In this document: positions 44,739 through 53,893 of the stretch, piece by piece
Layout: each line of letters begins with the position of its first letter
Numbering within the stretch: the stretch's first letter is position 1
Source of the DNA: UBA4416 sp036676295
Lineage (GTDB): Bacteria; Bacteroidota; Bacteroidia; B-17B0; Aurantibacillaceae
DNA length: 64,000 nt
Direction of reading: 5' to 3'
Assembly (NCBI GenBank): GCA_036676295.1
Contig: JAKFDE010000016.1
Location: 719,941-783,940 of the forward strand
The notes under the pieces: model-generated
Databases searched by the model: none
Told to the model about the DNA's origin: nothing
The model's input: only the letters and a program-made list of their open reading frames with translations
Program-made: the position numbers and the translations under genes

Positions 44739-47700
44739 TTAAAAATCTAACAATACACCTATTCTAATTGTGCGTGGTCTTGCATAATTACTAGGGTTAT
44801 TTAAATACACACTATATTGATCGCTAAATGCTGCCACATTTGGATTTTGAGCTAAAGCAGTTGTTGCTAAAGGAGATGTTAAGTAGCCATCATCATCCGG
44901 ATCTCCTGTATAATTGTATACATTAAGTACGTTTTTGCTATTAAACAAATTCAATACTTGTAAGTAAATATTTAAGTTAGCAGTCTTTCTGTTATCAGAT
45001 TCTTTTTTACCCCAAGATAACTCAATGTTTTTATCTAAACGGAAATCTGATCTAAATTGCCAAGGCTTGTTTGATCCATTTAATGAGCCGGCGATATTTG
45101 TTCTTCCTCCAATTGGAGTAGGACTAGAGTATTTAGTGTAAGGTGTACCAGAACCTAAACGGAAGATCAAGTTAGCTCCAACGTTTTTAAGAATTTGTAC
45201 TGTTTGAGTAGCATCCTGTTTTTTACGATTAAATTGAGGTCCTTTGTAATCTCTTCCTTCACCAAAACGGTAATCTAAGTTTAATACGATATTATGGCGT
45301 TGGTCATAGTTTAAAGGCAATGTTACACGTAAATTAGGCTGACCTGAGTTAGCTAAATTTGCTCCTGAATTTGCACTTGAGCCTGAACCGTCAGCAAATT
45401 GTAAAGTATAGTTTGCTGTTAATGCAACACCGTTTGTTCTTCTTAAATCAAATTCTAAACTTAAACCTTTTACAGTACCAAAATCTTGGTTATCATAAGT
45501 TTGGTATGTTTTAGGGAAAGCATTTACAACAGACACTAAAGTAACCTGACTTCTCATTTCACGATAGAAAGCTGCAATTTTTAATGCTGCATTTTTCTTT
45601 TCATTTAATATTTGGTTATATCCTAATTCGTAATCAACTGTTTTTTCAGGTAATAAATTAGGGTTTGTAATAAATGGATTATTAGAAGTGTTATAAATGA
45701 AATAATAATCTCTTGGGTCGAAACGCATATTTACATCTCCGGGACCACCATTAGATGGGCGTTGAGTTAAAACATCATAATGCGCTACAAAACTAGCTAC
45801 ATCAGAAATAGGGAAAGAAAAGGCCACACGCGGCATTAAGTTGATCTGTGGTTTATAATCTTTAAACGCATTTGTACTAAATCCAGTAGTTGCAGCAAAG
45901 TTTGGGTCTTTTAAATAAGGATTAATTTTTCCGTTTCTAACTAATAACTTAGAGTCACTGATTTCTTTACCTTCTACATCATACCAGGTATTACCATTTC
46001 TGTAACCAACAACGCTTGGAGTTGTAGAATTATAGTCATCAACATACACAACATAATCATCTTTAATGTTTGAAGGTTTACTTGTTTCGATTTCACCTGC
46101 TGTAAATGCTTCATGAAATAAGTATTTATCTTTCAATACCTTTTGGTTAGCGTCAAAACGATCTACACGAAGACCTACGTTAAATTTAATGTCTTTAAAG
46201 TCAAATTTATCCTGGATATAACCGGCAACATAAATTGGTTTGTATGATCCAACGTTAAAGGTTTTATTTCCTTTAGCATCTACATTTGTTGAAAACCCAT
46301 CAATAGAAGTAGTATTCTTATCTTTATTACCTAAGTAATCATACCCATAGTAATCTACCATCGATGTAGAAACACCATTTCCTAATAAATCACTAGCACT
46401 AAACATATCTAATGATAATTGATCAGGAGTTAAAGCATCTGTATTAATGTACACCTGACTGTTTTCAGCTAATCCTAAGGCTTCTCTTAACGATTTATCA
46501 ATTTGTTTTTGAGACTCAGCGTTGTACACGTAATCTCTTTCATAATATCTGATACCACCAGCTTCGTTAGTATATTGCTGATTGATTACCCAATTTGCTT
46601 TATTATCGTCCATACTTCCTAAATGACTATTTGCAAATTCTCTCATACGAGTCCATAATCCCATTGGAAGTAATGTATATCCTCGTTGATCACGCTGATC
46701 ATATTCAAAACCAACCATTAAAGCATGATTTTTTATATCAGCAGAAAAATTGGAAGCAAACCGTAATTGAGTGCTTTCATTTTTCACGTAACCATTATAT
46801 TGACGGCCTGTTGGTGCAAATAAATCGTTAATATTATTCGGTCTGTCTCCATTTAACTGACCATAATCAGTTTGAATATCAAAAATACTTCCGGTGTAAT
46901 TTCCTCTGAAATCAAAAGCCTGAGAAGTGTAGTTTGCCGAAGTAGCGTTTAATTCACTTCTTTCAAAAGTAATAGGCCCTCTATCTCTTCCATCATATAA
47001 GTAATAAGAAGAATCATTAGTTTGAACTAAGCTGAAATTGTCTTTGTTTTCTTTATACGTTACATCATAATTGAATTTCCCAATATAACCGTAGTTGAAT
47101 ATTTTGTCTTTATGAGAATCGTCTTGCGTTTTTGAATTTGTTTTTTCGTAACTCGCTAAGAAAGTAAAATATGCATTAGAGATTAATGCCTGAGATTTTT
47201 CTTTTTCGGCACCAGTTTGATTTGTTCCAAATTTTTGATTAATTCTTGCGTAAGCTCTCCATGTGTTATCAATACTTTGAGAGTTATTATTTGCATTAAA
47301 CAATGTATATGTATAGATATAATCATGTCCATTTGCATAATCAAAAGCACCGCCAATTGTTAAATTAGTATTTGGTGCCACTTTAAAATCTAACTTTCCA
47401 TTTAAAGATAAAGATTTTCTTGCCACATTTTGTCTCGTTTTTACTTGCTCCATATCGTCTTTAGTAACGAAAAGTATTTCCGGATATAAACCATCTCCGG
47501 TAGGAGTAACACGTAAAGGTTTTTCTTCTAATTGTTTTAATTTATCGTCCTTGATTTTATAAACAGGAGCGTATGAAGGATCAGGATCTTTTTCGTAATT
47601 ACCTTGTCCGGATAAGAAGAAACCAATAATAGGTGTTTTGTTACCTGCAGAATCTTTCTTTTGCCAGATTGGTCCACCAAGAGAGAAACCAATTGAATTA

Positions 47701-48446
47701 TAACCATACTTATCTGTTAATTGAGAAGAGATCAACTCTACTCCACCAAAAAATTTACTTTGAGGGCCACGAGTTGTAACAGAAATAACACCAGACGTTG
47801 CATCACCATATTGAGCCGGTAAACCACCTGTAATAACAGATAATTGTTCAACCCCTTGCTGAGGAACACCTAACCCACCAATAACTTTTACTCCATCCAC
47901 AAAATAAGTTGTATTATTAGAACGACCACCACGTACATTTATAGAACCACCCTCATCAGCCTGAAATACACCAGCTGTTGTTGCTGCTACCGAGTTAATG
48001 TTTTTGGTAGCCATGTTCTGGTATTCTTCACGAGTTACAGTACCACCCGATTTTGTATCCGGATCAATCAATGGCTCTTGATATTCAACAACTACAACCT
48101 CATCTAATTTCACACCTTCACCATTATTTAATTCAATGGTTAAATAAGTAGTTTTTGACTCACTTACAATAACACCTTTTTGTTCTGCAGCTTGGTAACC
48201 AACATATACTCCTTTAATATCATATTTACCTGGAGCTAATGGTTTGATCATTGCATAACCATCCATATCAGTAGTTCCTACGCCAACCTGAATGCCGCCT
48301 TGGTAGGCTACAACGTTAGCAAACGGAATAGTCTCTCCATTTGTTTTATCCTTTAATAAAACTTTAACTGCTCCGGTCCCTTGAGCAAATGCAGAGGCTC
48401 CGGCTAATAAAAGTGTTACGATTGAAAAGTAAATTTTTCTTAACAT
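44739..48446 (-). CDS. TonB-dependent receptor with carboxypeptidase-regulatory domain
   Basis: 1235-residue outer-membrane receptor. Signal peptide 1-21; a CarboxypepD_reg domain at about 24-115 (VKVLLKDKTNGETIPFANVV); plug domain at about 130-240 with INVRGGRSNNTTYFVDGVKV; then a 22-strand-type beta-barrel ending in an aromatic residue (RTIRIGVLLDF). No SusD partner is adjacent; instead it leads into the large exported protein and a PorV/PorQ-family gene. Substrate unknown; it may transport a nutrient or serve as an assembly partner for surface protein display. Confidence 0.93.
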   Translation of the reverse strand: MLRKIYFSIVTLLLAGASAFAQGTGAVKVLLKDKTNGETIPFANVVAYQGGIQVGVGTTDMDGYAMIKPLAPGKYDIKGVYVGYQAAEQKGVIVSESKTTYLTIELNNGEGVKLDEVVVVEYQEPLIDPDTKSGGTVTREEYQNMATKNINSVAATTAGVFQADEGGSINVRGGRSNNTTYFVDGVKVIGGLGVPQQGVEQLSVITGGLPAQYGDATSGVISVTTRGPQSKFFGGVELISSQLTDKYGYNSIGFSLGGPIWQKKDSAGNKTPIIGFFLSGQGNYEKDPDPSYAPVYKIKDDKLKQLEEKPLRVTPTGDGLYPEILFVTKDDMEQVKTRQNVARKSLSLNGKLDFKVAPNTNLTIGGAFDYANGHDYIYTYTLFNANNNSQSIDNTWRAYARINQKFGTNQTGAEKEKSQALISNAYFTFLASYEKTNSKTQDDSHKDKIFNYGYIGKFNYDVTYKENKDNFSLVQTNDSSYYLYDGRDRGPITFERSELNATSANYTSQAFDFRGNYTGSIFDIQTDYGQLNGDRPNNINDLFAPTGRQYNGYVKNESTQLRFASNFSADIKNHALMVGFEYDQRDQRGYTLLPMGLWTRMREFANSHLGSMDDNKANWVINQQYTNEAGGIRYYERDYVYNAESQKQIDKSLREALGLAENSQVYINTDALTPDQLSLDMFSASDLLGNGVSTSMVDYYGYDYLGNKDKNTTSIDGFSTNVDAKGNKTFNVGSYKPIYVAGYIQDKFDFKDIKFNVGLRVDRFDANQKVLKDKYLFHEAFTAGEIETSKPSNIKDDYVVYVDDYNSTTPSVVGYRNGNTWYDVEGKEISDSKLLVRNGKINPYLKDPNFAATTGFSTNAFKDYKPQINLMPRVAFSFPISDVASFVAHYDVLTQRPSNGGPGDVNMRFDPRDYYFIYNTSNNPFITNPNLLPEKTVDYELGYNQILNEKKNAALKIAAFYREMRSQVTLVSVVNAFPKTYQTYDNQDFGTVKGLSLEFDLRRTNGVALTANYTLQFADGSGSSANSGANLANSGQPNLRVTLPLNYDQRHNIVLNLDYRFGEGRDYKGPQFNRKKQDATQTVQILKNVGANLIFRLGSGTPYTKYSSPTPIGGRTNIAGSLNGSNKPWQFRSDFRLDKNIELSWGKKESDNRKTANLNIYLQVLNLFNSKNVLNVYNYTGDPDDDGYLTSPLATTALAQNPNVAAFSDQYSVYLNNPSNYARPRTIRIGVLLDF

Positions 48447-48781
48447 ATTGATAGTTTTTTAATTACGTTCTTTTTGTACGAGCGGATAAATATATAAATG
48501 ATAGGTAAGAGCAGCAAATTTTTCTACTCGTTTTTTGTAATATTCTGATTATGTGATGGTTATTTTCCAAATTTTTGTTGTTAAAGGGTACTAATTCTTA
48601 ACAAGTTTTAACGTAAAATTACAAAAGCACCCTGTAATGAAATTTGAGTTCTTTCAATTGGGGCTTATAAATTGATAAGTGGTGGGTTTTTGGAAATAAG
48701 TGGCAAAATAGATTTAAGAAAGTGCATCATTTTGAATTAGGCTTCCAAATAATCAATGTTTTTAAATTGTTTTAGGTCAGA
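48447..48781. other. 335-base spacer upstream of the TonB receptor
   Basis: Contains no ORF on either strand that I can support, no strong palindrome, and no exact TAnnTTTG box facing the receptor within the near-start region. The receptor's promoter is presumably here but not visible by eye. Confidence 0.6.
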
Positions 48782-49144
48782 TTATATTTTATTGGTCTTT
48801 TCTTGTGGTTGCTTGATAGACTTTCTCTTGCCTTTTTTCTTAAACAATCTTTGAAAAAATGGTTCTCTTTTATGATCGTGATTTCTTTGAGCTACTTTTT
48901 TATTCCGTTTCATTCGTTTTCGCACTTCTTTAGTTTGAATACGTTTATGATGATCCTTGATTTTTTTTTGTTCGGCGCGTTTTTTACGACGTTCTTCTTT
49001 CCATCTTTTTTTATCTTCTTTGCGTTGCTTACGCTTACTTTTTAGCGATTGTTCTTTTTTAGGAGGACCTCCACCTTCCTGAGCAGGCAATGGATTTGAA
49101 AGAAATCCTAAAAAAATCAAGCAAATAATTAATCGAGCAATCAT
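48782..49144 (-). CDS. Small exported lysine/arginine-rich protein
   Basis: 120 residues. MIARLIICLIFLGFLSNPLP followed by AQEGG is a signal peptide. The mature 98 residues are overwhelmingly basic, for example KSKRKQRKEDKKRWKEERRK and HHKRIQTKEVRKRMKRNKKV, with predicted helix. No domain recognised. Possibilities include a periplasmic polyanion- or LPS-binding protein; this is speculation. Codons and frame are clean. Confidence 0.6.
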   Translation of the reverse strand: MIARLIICLIFLGFLSNPLPAQEGGGPPKKEQSLKSKRKQRKEDKKRWKEERRKKRAEQKKIKDHHKRIQTKEVRKRMKRNKKVAQRNHDHKREPFFQRLFKKKGKRKSIKQPQEKTNKI

Positions 49145-49187
49145 ATTAAATCGTTTTCTTTGAGTATAACGTTTATTGGCTTACCTT

Positions 49188-49637
49188 TTATTGGTATCTA
49201 ACAACCTCGACACCAAATTTTCTTAAAAACTCCACGCCTTCATCTGTAGGAATTTTTTTAAATTCGGCATAACTATGTTTGTAATACACTTTTTTTATTC
49301 CTGTTGTGTAAATAACCCGCGCGCAGGCAATACATGGGGAAAGCGTTACATACAAGGTAGTACCTTCTATGGCCATGTTGTTTTTTACAGCGTATAAAAT
49401 AGCGTTTTGCTCTGCGTGTAAGGCTAAAGAACAACTTCCTTTACTGTCTCTGGCACAGCCGTGTTCCGGCCACTCTATGTCGCAATTGTGAGTGCCTGCA
49501 GGAGGCCCGTTATAACCCAATGACACAATACGTGTGTCTTTAGTTAAAACCGCACCAACCTGTGCTTTTACACAGTGAGAACGTTGGGCTAGCTTTTCGG
49601 CTAGTTCCATATATATTTCATCAAAAGAAGGCTTCAT
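49188..49637 (-). CDS. dCMP/cytidine deaminase family protein (ComEB-like)
   Basis: 149 residues of the zinc-dependent cytidine/deoxycytidylate deaminase family. Zinc ligands and catalytic Glu are His74 and Glu76 in LHAEQNAILYA, and Cys102 and Cys105 in LSPCIACARVIY. The N-terminal GYNGPPAGTHNC and CARDSKGSCSLA match dCMP deaminase rather than tRNA adenosine deaminase. Converts dCMP to dUMP for thymidylate synthesis. Confidence 0.92.
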   Translation of the reverse strand: MKPSFDEIYMELAEKLAQRSHCVKAQVGAVLTKDTRIVSLGYNGPPAGTHNCDIEWPEHGCARDSKGSCSLALHAEQNAILYAVKNNMAIEGTTLYVTLSPCIACARVIYTTGIKKVYYKHSYAEFKKIPTDEGVEFLRKFGVEVVRYQ

Positions 49638-49682
49638 AAAAAATTCAAAGTTAAAAATTAAAAGGAAAGATTGTTTAAAAAA

Positions 49683-49721
49683 TCCTCCCCCGTCCTACGG
49701 ACACCCCCTCAAAAAGGGGGA
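49683..49721. repeat. C/G-tract intergenic repeat, copy 2
   Basis: Contains CCTCCCCCGTCCTACGGACA and then CCCCCTCAAAAAGGGGG; the reverse complement shares TCCCCCT, GAGGGGG and GGGGGAGG with copy 1 at 4938-4965. Embedded hairpins: CCCCCTC with the following GGGGG run. Confidence 0.55.
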
Positions 49722-49722
49722 T

Positions 49723-49763
49723 AAAAAAAGGCAAAGAAAACACGGGGTTTTGCTTTGCCTTTT
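49723..49763 (-). terminator. Intrinsic terminator after typA
   Basis: AAAGGCAAAG (49727-49736) pairs with CTTTGCCTTT (49753-49762), extended by AAAAC / GTTTT (49737-49741 / 47-51) with one bulged base and a five-base loop; the minus strand continues with T residues. Confidence 0.8.
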
Positions 49764-49800
49764 GATCTCACCCTCAATCCCTCTCCTTGCATGAGAGGGA
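49764..49800. repeat. Second small hairpin repeat after typA
   Basis: CCCTCTC (49779-49785) and GAGAGGG (49793-49799) pair perfectly around a seven-base loop; flanked by CTCACCCTCAAT. Resembles, from memory, short intergenic phrases scattered in Bacteroidota genomes. Confidence 0.45.
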
Positions 49801-49809
49801 AGAAAGAAA

Positions 49810-51621
49810 TTATTTAGAAACTAATGTTTTGCCCATACGTTTACGTTCGTTTTCATCTAAATAGATCTTACGTAAACGGATAAATTTAGGAGTAATTTCA
49901 ACGTATTCGTCACCTTGGATATATTCCATAGCTTCTTCTAAACTGAAGTTGATTTTCGGAACAATACGCATTTTATCATCTGTACCAGACGCACGCATGT
50001 TAGTTAATTGTTTTTCAGTACAAATATTTACAACTAAGTCATCAGGACGAATGTGCTCACCAATAACCATTCCCGGGTAGATCTCATCACCAGCTTCAAC
50101 AAAGAATTTACCACGATCCTGTAATTTATCAATTGAATAAGCTACCGCAGTACCTTTATCTTTACTAATTAATACACCAGCAATACGGCTAGGAATTGTG
50201 CCTTTCCAAGGCTCATACGCTTTGAAACGGTGTGCCATAATAGCCTCACCAGCTGTAGCAGTTAATACGTTATTACGTAATCCAATAATACCACGAGAAG
50301 GGATCTCGAACTCAATGTGAGTTAAATCTCCTTTAGCTTCCATGATCAATAAGTTACCTTTACGTTGAGTTACTAAGTCAATAACTTTTGAAGCTCCTTC
50401 CTGAGGGACATCAACCGTTAAAACCTCAATTGGTTCGCATTTTTCACCGTCAATTTCTTTAACAATTACTTGTGGCTGGCCTAATTGTAATTCGTAACCT
50501 TCACGACGCATTGTTTCGATCAATACAGATAAGTGAAGAATACCACGACCAAATACTAAATAAGAATCAGGCGAAGATGTTTCTTCAACTCGCATTGCTA
50601 AGTTTTTTTCTAGCTCTTTGTATAAACGATCACGTAAGTGACGAGAAGTTACAAATTTACCGTCTTTACCAAAGAAAGGAGAGTTATTGATGGTAAACAT
50701 CATACTCATTGTTGGCTCATCAATTTTCATGGTAGGCATTGCTTCAGGAGAATCAAAATCAGCAACGGTATCGCCAATTTCAAAACCTTCAATTCCTGTA
50801 AATGCACAAATATCACCTGTTTGAACTTCGGTAACTTTAATTTTACCTAACCCTTCAAAAACGAATAATTCTTTAATACGAGATTTTTGAATACTACCAT
50901 CACGTTTTACAACGCTAACCGGCATGTTTTCTTTCATTTTACCACGGAAAACACGTCCAACGGCAATACGACCAATGAAAGAAGAATAATCCAAAGATGT
51001 AATTTGAATTTGTAAAGTTCCTTCGCGCTCAGGAGCCGTAGGGATATTTTCTAAGATCGTATCTAATAAATAGGTAACATCAGTTGTTGGTGTTTTGTAG
51101 TCTGCACCCATCCAACCTTGTTTACTTGAACCGTAAACTGTAGGGAAGTTCAATTGATCTTCAGTAGCATCTAAGTTAAAGAATAAGTCAAATACATTAT
51201 CATGAACTTCATCAGGACGACAATTTGGTTTATCTACTTTATTAATCACTACAATTGCTTTTTTACCAGCAGCAATAGCTTTTTGTGTTACGAAACGTGT
51301 TTGAGGCATTGGCCCTTCAAATGCATCTACTAATAAGATCACACCGTCAGCCATGTTCAATGTACGTTCTACTTCACCTCCAAAGTCCGCGTGACCCGGT
51401 GTGTCAATGATGTTGATTTTTGTTCCTTTATACGTAACAGATACGTTTTTTGCTAATATAGTAATACCACGTTCGCGCTCTAAATCATTATTATCAAGGA
51501 TCAATTCTCCTGATGCTTGGTTTTCGCGAAATAAATTACACTGGTGTAAAATTTTATCTACTAAAGTTGTTTTCCCGTGATCGACATGGGCAATAATGGC
51601 AATGTTTCTAATTTCAGACAT
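49810..51621 (-). CDS. typA: Ribosome-associated GTPase TypA/BipA
   Basis: Translational GTPase involved in 50S assembly and stress adaptation, 603 residues. G1 AHVDHGKTTLVDK, G2 near RERGITILAKN, G3 DTPGHADFGGE, G4 NKVDKPNCRP. Domains II and III follow; the BipA-specific C-terminal domain includes VIDLVTQRKGNLLIMEAKGD and the ribosome-binding loop. Preceded by a strong promoter and followed by a terminator, so it is monocistronic. Confidence 0.98.
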   Translation of the reverse strand: MSEIRNIAIIAHVDHGKTTLVDKILHQCNLFRENQASGELILDNNDLERERGITILAKNVSVTYKGTKINIIDTPGHADFGGEVERTLNMADGVILLVDAFEGPMPQTRFVTQKAIAAGKKAIVVINKVDKPNCRPDEVHDNVFDLFFNLDATEDQLNFPTVYGSSKQGWMGADYKTPTTDVTYLLDTILENIPTAPEREGTLQIQITSLDYSSFIGRIAVGRVFRGKMKENMPVSVVKRDGSIQKSRIKELFVFEGLGKIKVTEVQTGDICAFTGIEGFEIGDTVADFDSPEAMPTMKIDEPTMSMMFTINNSPFFGKDGKFVTSRHLRDRLYKELEKNLAMRVEETSSPDSYLVFGRGILHLSVLIETMRREGYELQLGQPQVIVKEIDGEKCEPIEVLTVDVPQEGASKVIDLVTQRKGNLLIMEAKGDLTHIEFEIPSRGIIGLRNNVLTATAGEAIMAHRFKAYEPWKGTIPSRIAGVLISKDKGTAVAYSIDKLQDRGKFFVEAGDEIYPGMVIGEHIRPDDLVVNICTEKQLTNMRASGTDDKMRIVPKINFSLEEAMEYIQGDEYVEITPKFIRLRKIYLDENERKRMGKTLVSK

Positions 51622-51640
51622 GTTTATTTTTTTGAGGCCG

Positions 51641-51671
51641 CAAATGTACGCACATTTAAGGGAGAAAGCAA
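51641..51671 (-). promoter_or_regulatory. Promoter of typA
   Basis: On the minus strand TTG (51669-51671), 20 bases, TACATTTG (51641-51648), preceded in the full motif by the C at 51640. Exact -7 box and good spacing; leader about 13 bases. Confidence 0.6.
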
Positions 51672-51797
51672 TTTAAATTGGCAATAATTAGATGAAATTG
51701 AGAAGTTTACGGGATAATTAACCATAAATTGACATACTTTGTCACATCTATTGACTTGACAAAAAACGAAATCAAATAAAAAAGCAATACTTTATGC

Positions 51798-51805
51798 TAA
51801 TTTTG
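51798..51805 (+). promoter_or_regulatory. Possible -7 box of the cytochrome-aroB operon
   Basis: TAATTTTG matches TAnnTTTG and ends 24 bases before the TTG start at 51830. No suitably spaced -33 TTG; the nearest TTGAC lies too far upstream. Confidence 0.4.
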
Positions 51806-51829
51806 AAAGCATTTTACCAATCTTTTTAA

Positions 51830-53893
51830 TTGAGAGCTATAAAATATATTTCTGTTTTTGTATTACTATTTCTAGTAGTTGTTTTTTCTTGTAAAGAACC
51901 CGGCGAAGACAATGTGAAAGTGAACACTCACACAGATGATACTTTAGTTTACCTTAACCATTCTGACACAGCTAAATACGTAGGCATTAATACTTGTAGA
52001 CTTTGTCATCAGGACATTTACAACACCTTTATTGAAACAGGAATGGGTAAATCCTTTGATGTGGCCAGTAAACAGAAGTCTTCAGGAGATTATCACACAT
52101 CCGTAGTTCAGGATAAAATAGGTGATTTTTATTATAAAGCGTTTTGGGATAAAGACAGCTTACGTTTTTTAGAGTATCGACTACAAGGAAAAGATACTAT
52201 TTACAAAAGGCTAGAAACGGTTAATTACATTATTGGTTCAGGACAACACACCAATTCGCACATTCAATCTATTAATGGTTATTTGAATCAAATGCCCATG
52301 ACGTTTTATACTCAAAAGAAAACATGGGATCTGCCACCAGGCTTTGAAAATGGCCATAACAGTCGTTTTATGCGAAAGATCGGCTTAGAATGTATGAGTT
52401 GTCATAATTCTTACCCTGATTTTGTATTAGGATCAGAAAATAAATACAATGCTGTTGAAAAAGGTATTGGTTGCGAGCGTTGTCATGGCCCGGGAAGCAT
52501 CCATGTTGCAGAAAGAGGAACAGGAAGTAAAATAGACACATCCAAATACATTGATTATAGTATTGTGAACCCCGCTAAACTAAGTATTGATGCACAATTT
52601 GACATTTGCCAGCGTTGCCACTTACAAGGCAATACAATTTTGAAGGAAGGGAAATCGTTTTATGATTTTAAACCCGGCATGAAATTGAGCGATTATATGA
52701 CGGTATTTTTGCCAAAGTATAAAAATGCCGACGATGAATTTATTATGGCTTCGCATGCCGATCGATTAAAGCAAAGTCAGTGTTTTATTAAATCGATGGA
52801 AGCTTCGACAAGCTCAACTACCGGCAATAAATTAAAACCACACAAAGATGCGATGACTTGTATTACCTGCCATAACCCGCATGTAAGTGTGAGGGAAACT
52901 AATAAAGAGGTGTTTAATGATGCTTGCAGAAAGTGCCATGAGGGACAGATTAAAGATGAAAGATTAAAGACGAAAGACCAAACAGCAAATAGCGGTAATA
53001 TTTTTTGCAGTAAAGAGGGAGTCGTAAAAACAGATAACTGTGTCAATTGCCATATGCCAAATTCGGGATCTATAGATATACCACATGTTACAGTGCATGA
53101 TCATTACATTCGTAAACCATTAAACAAAAAAGAAAAACAAGGGCTTAAGGAATTTATTGGACTGTATGCTATTAATGAAAAAAATCCTCCGGCAATCATT
53201 AAAGCAAAAGCCTATTTAAATCAATACGAAAAATTTGAATTAAAATCGAGTTACTTGGATAGCGCAGCTTTTTATTTAAAAGACAAAACCGAAGCCGATA
53301 TAAAAGCCAACATTGAACCACTAGTGCAATTGAACTTTTCGAAAAACGATTTCAAAAAAATTATAGGTTACGTTAATAAATTAACGGATACTTATTTACT
53401 AAACACTAAACTCACTAAGAAAACTTATTCAAATGAAAACGCCTGGACAAGTTATCGTATAGGAGAAGCATTTTATCAAGCCGGCGATTTGCAACGAGCC
53501 ACTAACTATTACAAAAACGCCGTAGATCTTGCTCCCTATGGCTTGGATTTTAAAAACAAATATGGTTCGGTATTAGCGGCAGGCGGCTTAACGTTATACG
53601 CTGAAAAAGAATTTACAGATATATTAAAAGAAAATCCAAAACATGTATCGGCTTTAACTAATTTAGGTTTTATTAAATTACAACAAGGTAAAGCCAATGA
53701 AGCCGAACGTTTATATTTTAAAGCGCTCTCTTTAGATCCTGACTATGAACCACTATTATTGAATATTGCAGGATTTTATGCTTTTAAAAAGGATTTTAAA
53801 CAATCTAAACTATATTTGGAAAAAATTTTAAAACGTAACCCTAATAATCAACAAGCAAAGCAAGCGTTAAACCAGATCAAACAGTTTATTTAA
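51830..53893 (+). CDS. Seven-heme c-type cytochrome lipoprotein with TPR domain
   Basis: 687 residues starting at TTG. An in-frame stop lies directly before it and no ATG is available upstream; the TTG is needed for the lipoprotein signal peptide MRAIKYISVFVLLFLVVVFS with Cys21 as lipidation site. Seven CxxCH haem motifs: CRLCH (56-60), CMSCH, CERCH, CQRCH, CITCH, CRKCH and CVNCH, all in the N-terminal 410 residues. The C-terminal about 250 residues hold TPR helices (ATNYYKNAVDLAPYGLDFKN, ALTNLGFIKLQQGKANEAER). Expected outer- or inner-membrane-attached electron carrier in the periplasm. Its final codon abuts aroB. Confidence 0.85.
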   Translation: MRAIKYISVFVLLFLVVVFSCKEPGEDNVKVNTHTDDTLVYLNHSDTAKYVGINTCRLCHQDIYNTFIETGMGKSFDVASKQKSSGDYHTSVVQDKIGDFYYKAFWDKDSLRFLEYRLQGKDTIYKRLETVNYIIGSGQHTNSHIQSINGYLNQMPMTFYTQKKTWDLPPGFENGHNSRFMRKIGLECMSCHNSYPDFVLGSENKYNAVEKGIGCERCHGPGSIHVAERGTGSKIDTSKYIDYSIVNPAKLSIDAQFDICQRCHLQGNTILKEGKSFYDFKPGMKLSDYMTVFLPKYKNADDEFIMASHADRLKQSQCFIKSMEASTSSTTGNKLKPHKDAMTCITCHNPHVSVRETNKEVFNDACRKCHEGQIKDERLKTKDQTANSGNIFCSKEGVVKTDNCVNCHMPNSGSIDIPHVTVHDHYIRKPLNKKEKQGLKEFIGLYAINEKNPPAIIKAKAYLNQYEKFELKSSYLDSAAFYLKDKTEADIKANIEPLVQLNFSKNDFKKIIGYVNKLTDTYLLNTKLTKKTYSNENAWTSYRIGEAFYQAGDLQRATNYYKNAVDLAPYGLDFKNKYGSVLAAGGLTLYAEKEFTDILKENPKHVSALTNLGFIKLQQGKANEAERLYFKALSLDPDYEPLLLNIAGFYAFKKDFKQSKLYLEKILKRNPNNQQAKQALNQIKQFI

